In this document: piece after piece, positions 61,356 to 64,000 of the stretch
Layout: the number at the start of each line of letters is the position of its first letter
Position numbering within the stretch: position 1 is the first letter of the stretch
Source: Verrucomicrobiota bacterium
GTDB taxonomy: Bacteria; Verrucomicrobiota; Verrucomicrobiia; Limisphaerales; UBA9464
Assembly (NCBI GenBank): GCA_017309115.1
Contig: JAFLEF010000005.1
Span: forward strand, 124,001 to 188,000
Length of the DNA stretch: 64,000 nucleotides
Reading direction: 5' to 3'
The notes under the pieces: model-generated
What the model saw: only the letters and a program-made list of their open reading frames with translations
Database searches by the model: none
What the model was told of the DNA's origin: nothing
Translations under genes and position numbers: made by a program

Positions 61356-61388
61356 GATCAATCGCTCTGCAACCTGAGTCGATTGATC
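61356..61388. promoter_or_regulatory. 9-bp inverted repeat upstream of the pseudopilin gene
   Basis: GATCAATCG (61356-61364) is repeated inverted as CGATTGATC (61380-61388), with 15 bases between. A TATAAC sequence at 61392-61397 could be a -10 box directly downstream. The arrangement looks like a dimeric regulator site over the promoter of the pilin/GspE/GspF locus. The stem is too AT-mixed and lacks a T tract to be a terminator of aat. Confidence 0.35.
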
Positions 61389-61421
61389 CAATATAACCTG
61401 ATACTCATTCAAGATTAATCT

Positions 61422-62045
61422 ATGAAATACCATCTCTCCCGTCCGGCTCGTGCCGGGTTCACCCTCGTTGAAATGATCGGCGTTCTCGCCATCATTGCCG
61501 TTCTTGCTTCCATGCTCCTGCCGCGGGTCTTCGCCGCCATCAATGATGCCCGGGTCAACAGCGCGGCCATTGCTGTCAATGCTGCCAAATCCGCCGCGAT
61601 GACCTACTTCGGAAAATTTGGCCGCTTTGGTGATGTCACCGGGGCTGTGATCTCGGATTTGTCCAACACCAATGCGAGTTCCTGGGACCGCGAGGTGTTG
61701 CTCCGGGGCGGATACCTGGAGCGTCAGTTCACCACCCGGATCTCAGACAATGCCTACATCACACTCACCAACTGCGTGACCGGAAGTACCGATCCTACCG
61801 GTGCCAACGACGCCTACGACCTCGACGGATTGGGCAGCCCTAGTAACGACGCGTCGGCTGGCCGGGTCGTGGTTCAAGCTTTCCTCGAAAACGTGGCCCT
61901 GGACGATGCTCGGGAGTTGAACCGAAAAATTGATGTGGAAGAGAACCTGGCTGCCAGCGCCGATACCAGCAACCAGGGTCGGGTGAAGTTCAATATGAAC
62001 GGATCCCAAACCGGCACGGTGAAGATCTACCTCGCCCATCGCTGA
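61422..62045 (+). CDS. Type II secretion/type IV pilus pseudopilin
   Basis: A 207-residue prepilin. A short basic leader ends A-G, then F-T-L-V-E-M-I-G-V-L-A-I-I-A-V-L: the peptidase cleavage signature, with Glu at +5 and a hydrophobic helix. The rest has a helical alpha-spine (A-I-A-V-N-A-A-K-S-A-A-M-T-Y) and a beta-rich tail. Together with the GspE and GspF genes immediately downstream it belongs to an export or pilus machine, probably as the major pseudopilin. Confidence 0.88.
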   Translation: MKYHLSRPARAGFTLVEMIGVLAIIAVLASMLLPRVFAAINDARVNSAAIAVNAAKSAAMTYFGKFGRFGDVTGAVISDLSNTNASSWDREVLLRGGYLERQFTTRISDNAYITLTNCVTGSTDPTGANDAYDLDGLGSPSNDASAGRVVVQAFLENVALDDARELNRKIDVEENLAASADTSNQGRVKFNMNGSQTGTVKIYLAHR

Positions 62046-62086
62046 GGAAGGCACTGCTCACGATTCAGCCCCCTCACGGAGGAGCT

Positions 62087-63787
62087 ATGTCGATGTTGCT
62101 TCATCGGGAGTCCTTGGTCGCCCGTTTGCTTCGGGAAGGCTTGGTGAATCCCAGTCAGGTTCATCTGGCGGAGACTGAACAGCGTCGCCGGGGTGGAACG
62201 GTGGCTCGGATGCTCTGTGACTTGGGTTTCATCGGTGCTGAAGAATACGCCCGGAGTGTCGCGGTGGAAGCTGGCATCGCAGTGGCGGACTCCTCCCAAC
62301 TGCGCGCTGATCCCGACTTGATCGAACGGATCACGCTTGATCAGGCCCGCCGACTCCGGGTGGTGCCTCTGACACAGCAGAGCGGCTCGGTAACGGTCGC
62401 GATGGCTGATCCCACCGACGTCCTCGCAACGGATCAGATTCGGCAGATTGTGGGGGAGGATCTCGAAGTGCTCGCGGCCTCCGAGCGTGAGATCCTCAAC
62501 GCCCTCGATGCCTGTGAGCGACGGACTGCGGAACGACCGGCAGCGCTGACGCGGTGGTTGGAGGAGGCTCCTCGGGAGCGCAGCGGGGAACTGGATCCGG
62601 TGAAGCCAGATCAGAAGACGGATGACGCACCCGTGATTCAATTGGTGGAAGAAATCCTCGATCGGGCGGTGGAAGCAGGAGCGAGCGACGTTCACTTCGA
62701 ACCCGCCGAAACTTGTTTGCGAGTCCGCTTCCGGTTGGACGGATTGCTGTTCCCCGATGTCCTGCTGCCCCGACCATTACAGACTGCGGTCTCCGCGCGT
62801 CTGAAGATCCTCAGCGACCTGGATGTGGCCGAGTCCCGACGACCACAGGATGGACGCGCCAGCATCTCCACCCGTCGTCGCCGAACCAACCTGCGCATTT
62901 CGACGCTTCCCACCCAGCACGGCGAGAGCGTGGTGGTTCGGCTTCTTCCGGCTGATTCGGTTCTCCCGACCGTGTCGGCGCTGGAACTTCCGGAGGATCT
63001 CGAAAGCCAGCTCAGGAGATCGTTTCGTCAGCCGCATGGCGCGGTCATCGTCACCGGTCCAACGGGCAGTGGAAAGTCGACGACCCTCTATGCGGTCCTC
63101 AATGAGTTAAACCAGCCGGACACCGCCGTCTTCACCTTGGAGGATCCGGTGGAGATGCCGATGGACGGAGTGCGCCAGACCCAGATCTTGGAGGAAGCGG
63201 GGCTTACCTACTCGACGGCACTACGGGCACTCCTGCGTCAGGATCCGGATGTGATCCTCGTGGGTGAAACCCGCGATACCGAAACGGCGCAGTTGATGGT
63301 GCGGGCGGCGCTGACCGGTCACGTGATTCTGACCACGTTGCACACGAATGACGCGGCGGGTGCTGTGCCTCGACTGGTTGATATGGGAGTGGAGCCGGGA
63401 CTCCTTCCCGGAAGTCTCAATGCGATCCTTGCCCAGCGACTAGTCCGGCGACTTTGCTCCGCTTGTCGCGAGCCGGTGGCCGATGCGCCGAGCCTGTGGT
63501 CGACAGTGGAAGGCCTTCGCATCTCACCTTTGGAGCCACGGGCCTGGCAGGCCAGAGGCTGTTCCCAGTGTCGGCATTCCGGATATCGAGGTCGCATGGG
63601 AGTCTTTGAGTTGCTGCTGCCCGACGAACGGTTCCACGATTTGATTGTGGGCCGGGCGAGTCGAGCCGAGTTGGTTCGACGGGCGCGTGAGTTGGGCATG
63701 CGATCGCTTTTTGAGAACGGTGTTCCTCGAGTTTGGGCGGGAGACACGACATGGGAGGAGTTGCAACAGGCAACCCGGGAGGAATGA
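62087..63787 (+). CDS. GspE/PilB-type secretion ATPase
   Basis: A 566-residue hexameric ATPase that drives pseudopilus or pilus assembly. The N-terminal MshEN-like domain (about 1-150) is followed by the ATPase: G-P-T-G-S-G-K-S-T-T (Walker A), L-R-Q-D-P-D-V-I-L-V-G-E-T-R-D (Walker B region) and H-T-N-D-A-A (His box). A zinc-type tetracysteine, C-S-A-C and C-S-Q-C, lies near residues 455-505 as in GspE and PilB. It begins 41 bases after the pseudopilin gene and ends 3 bases before the gspF-like gene. Confidence 0.95.
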   Translation: MSMLLHRESLVARLLREGLVNPSQVHLAETEQRRRGGTVARMLCDLGFIGAEEYARSVAVEAGIAVADSSQLRADPDLIERITLDQARRLRVVPLTQQSGSVTVAMADPTDVLATDQIRQIVGEDLEVLAASEREILNALDACERRTAERPAALTRWLEEAPRERSGELDPVKPDQKTDDAPVIQLVEEILDRAVEAGASDVHFEPAETCLRVRFRLDGLLFPDVLLPRPLQTAVSARLKILSDLDVAESRRPQDGRASISTRRRRTNLRISTLPTQHGESVVVRLLPADSVLPTVSALELPEDLESQLRRSFRQPHGAVIVTGPTGSGKSTTLYAVLNELNQPDTAVFTLEDPVEMPMDGVRQTQILEEAGLTYSTALRALLRQDPDVILVGETRDTETAQLMVRAALTGHVILTTLHTNDAAGAVPRLVDMGVEPGLLPGSLNAILAQRLVRRLCSACREPVADAPSLWSTVEGLRISPLEPRAWQARGCSQCRHSGYRGRMGVFELLLPDERFHDLIVGRASRAELVRRARELGMRSLFENGVPRVWAGDTTWEELQQATREE

Positions 63788-63790
63788 GGT

Positions 63791-64000
63791 ATGCCCCAGT
63801 TTGATTATCGCGGTGTGGATCGTGAGGGTCGGGTTCAAGCGGGCTCGTGGGTTGCTGCTGACGAACTCGAACTGGAGACGTATCTGCGGGCGAGAGGACT
63901 TTGGTTGTTGGAATCCCGCGCGCAGAAAGCTCGGACAACCGCAGTGCGGTTTGGTCGGGTTCCCCGCGTTGAGCTGATTCAGTTCTGCACCTTGCTGTGT
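63791..64000 (+). CDS. GspF/PilC-type inner-membrane protein, start only
   Basis: The first 70 codons of a gene cut by the window edge. The start M-P-Q-F-D-Y-R-G-V-D-R-E-G-R and the following L-E-T-Y-L-R-A-R-G-L are typical of the cytoplasmic N-terminus of GspF/PilC proteins, the platform of type II secretion and type IV pilus machines. The ATG at 63791 follows the GspE stop by 3 bases with an AGGT preceding it, consistent with one operon. Confidence 0.85.
   Translation, partial: MPQFDYRGVDREGRVQAGSWVAADELELETYLRARGLWLLESRAQKARTTAVRFGRVPRVELIQFCTLLC

Overview
The window is a GC-rich bacterial chromosome segment, most likely from a member of the Verrucomicrobiota (Limisphaerales/Pedosphaera-like). 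The pointers are a heme-bearing membrane-bound dehydrogenase of the type common in the Planctomycetes-Verrucomicrobia group, an ECF sigma factor with a fused membrane tail beside a DUF1559-like pseudopilin, an exosortase, very large Calx-beta/LamG secreted proteins and a CLC-F-like transporter. No 16S gene is present, so this placement is inference from gene content. Genes are tightly packed, often with overlapping or abutting stops and starts. I saw no insertion sequence, prophage or CRISPR array.

Layout. 1-5.2 kb: the end of a DUF4266 lipoprotein gene, a Cys/His/Asp hypothetical, tRNA-Pro, the surA-like/pdxA pair, a GT2 glycosyltransferase and dnaN. 5.5-12.8 kb: purF, then a small polysaccharide locus with asnB and a GT4 glycosyltransferase divergent from an MBOAT acyltransferase and its SGNH partner. 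12.8-15 kb: 4-hydroxyproline epimerase and an aldo/keto reductase. 15.1-17.5 kb: a small membrane protein with a ParB-like N-terminal peptide, a parS-like palindrome, and mnmG carrying a second identical palindrome inside its coding sequence. 17.6-30.2 kb: NusG paralog, exosortase, tRNA-CAT, alkyltransferase-like protein, ArsR-methyltransferase fusion, purC, an ABM-like protein, a ceramidase-like enzyme, a spermidine-synthase-like membrane protein, aminopeptidase P, an MsbA-like exporter and a ClC transporter.

30.2-40.4 kb: a minus-strand cluster of ECF sigma factor, pseudopilin and a 1359-residue Ig/Calx-beta protein, then a ceramidase-like gene followed by the heme dehydrogenase. 41-43.6 kb: orphan ABC ATPase, VOC protein and CPA1 antiporter. 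43.6-52.6 kb: a 2037-residue LamG/Calx-beta protein and an 899-residue secreted protein I cannot assign. 52.9-61.2 kb: a complete atpBEFHAGDC operon ending in a strong terminator, followed by an N-degron module (clpS, DUF2017, aat). 61.4-64 kb: start of a type II secretion/type IV pilus-like locus (pseudopilin, GspE ATPase, GspF start).

Taken together, dnaN, mnmG, two parS-like sites and the atp operon suggest the segment lies near the replication origin, although no dnaA or DnaA-box cluster is visible. The most unusual feature is the parS/mnmG region, where a two-helix membrane protein carries the short Gly-Leu-Gly-Arg-Gly-Leu peptide typical of ParB N-termini.
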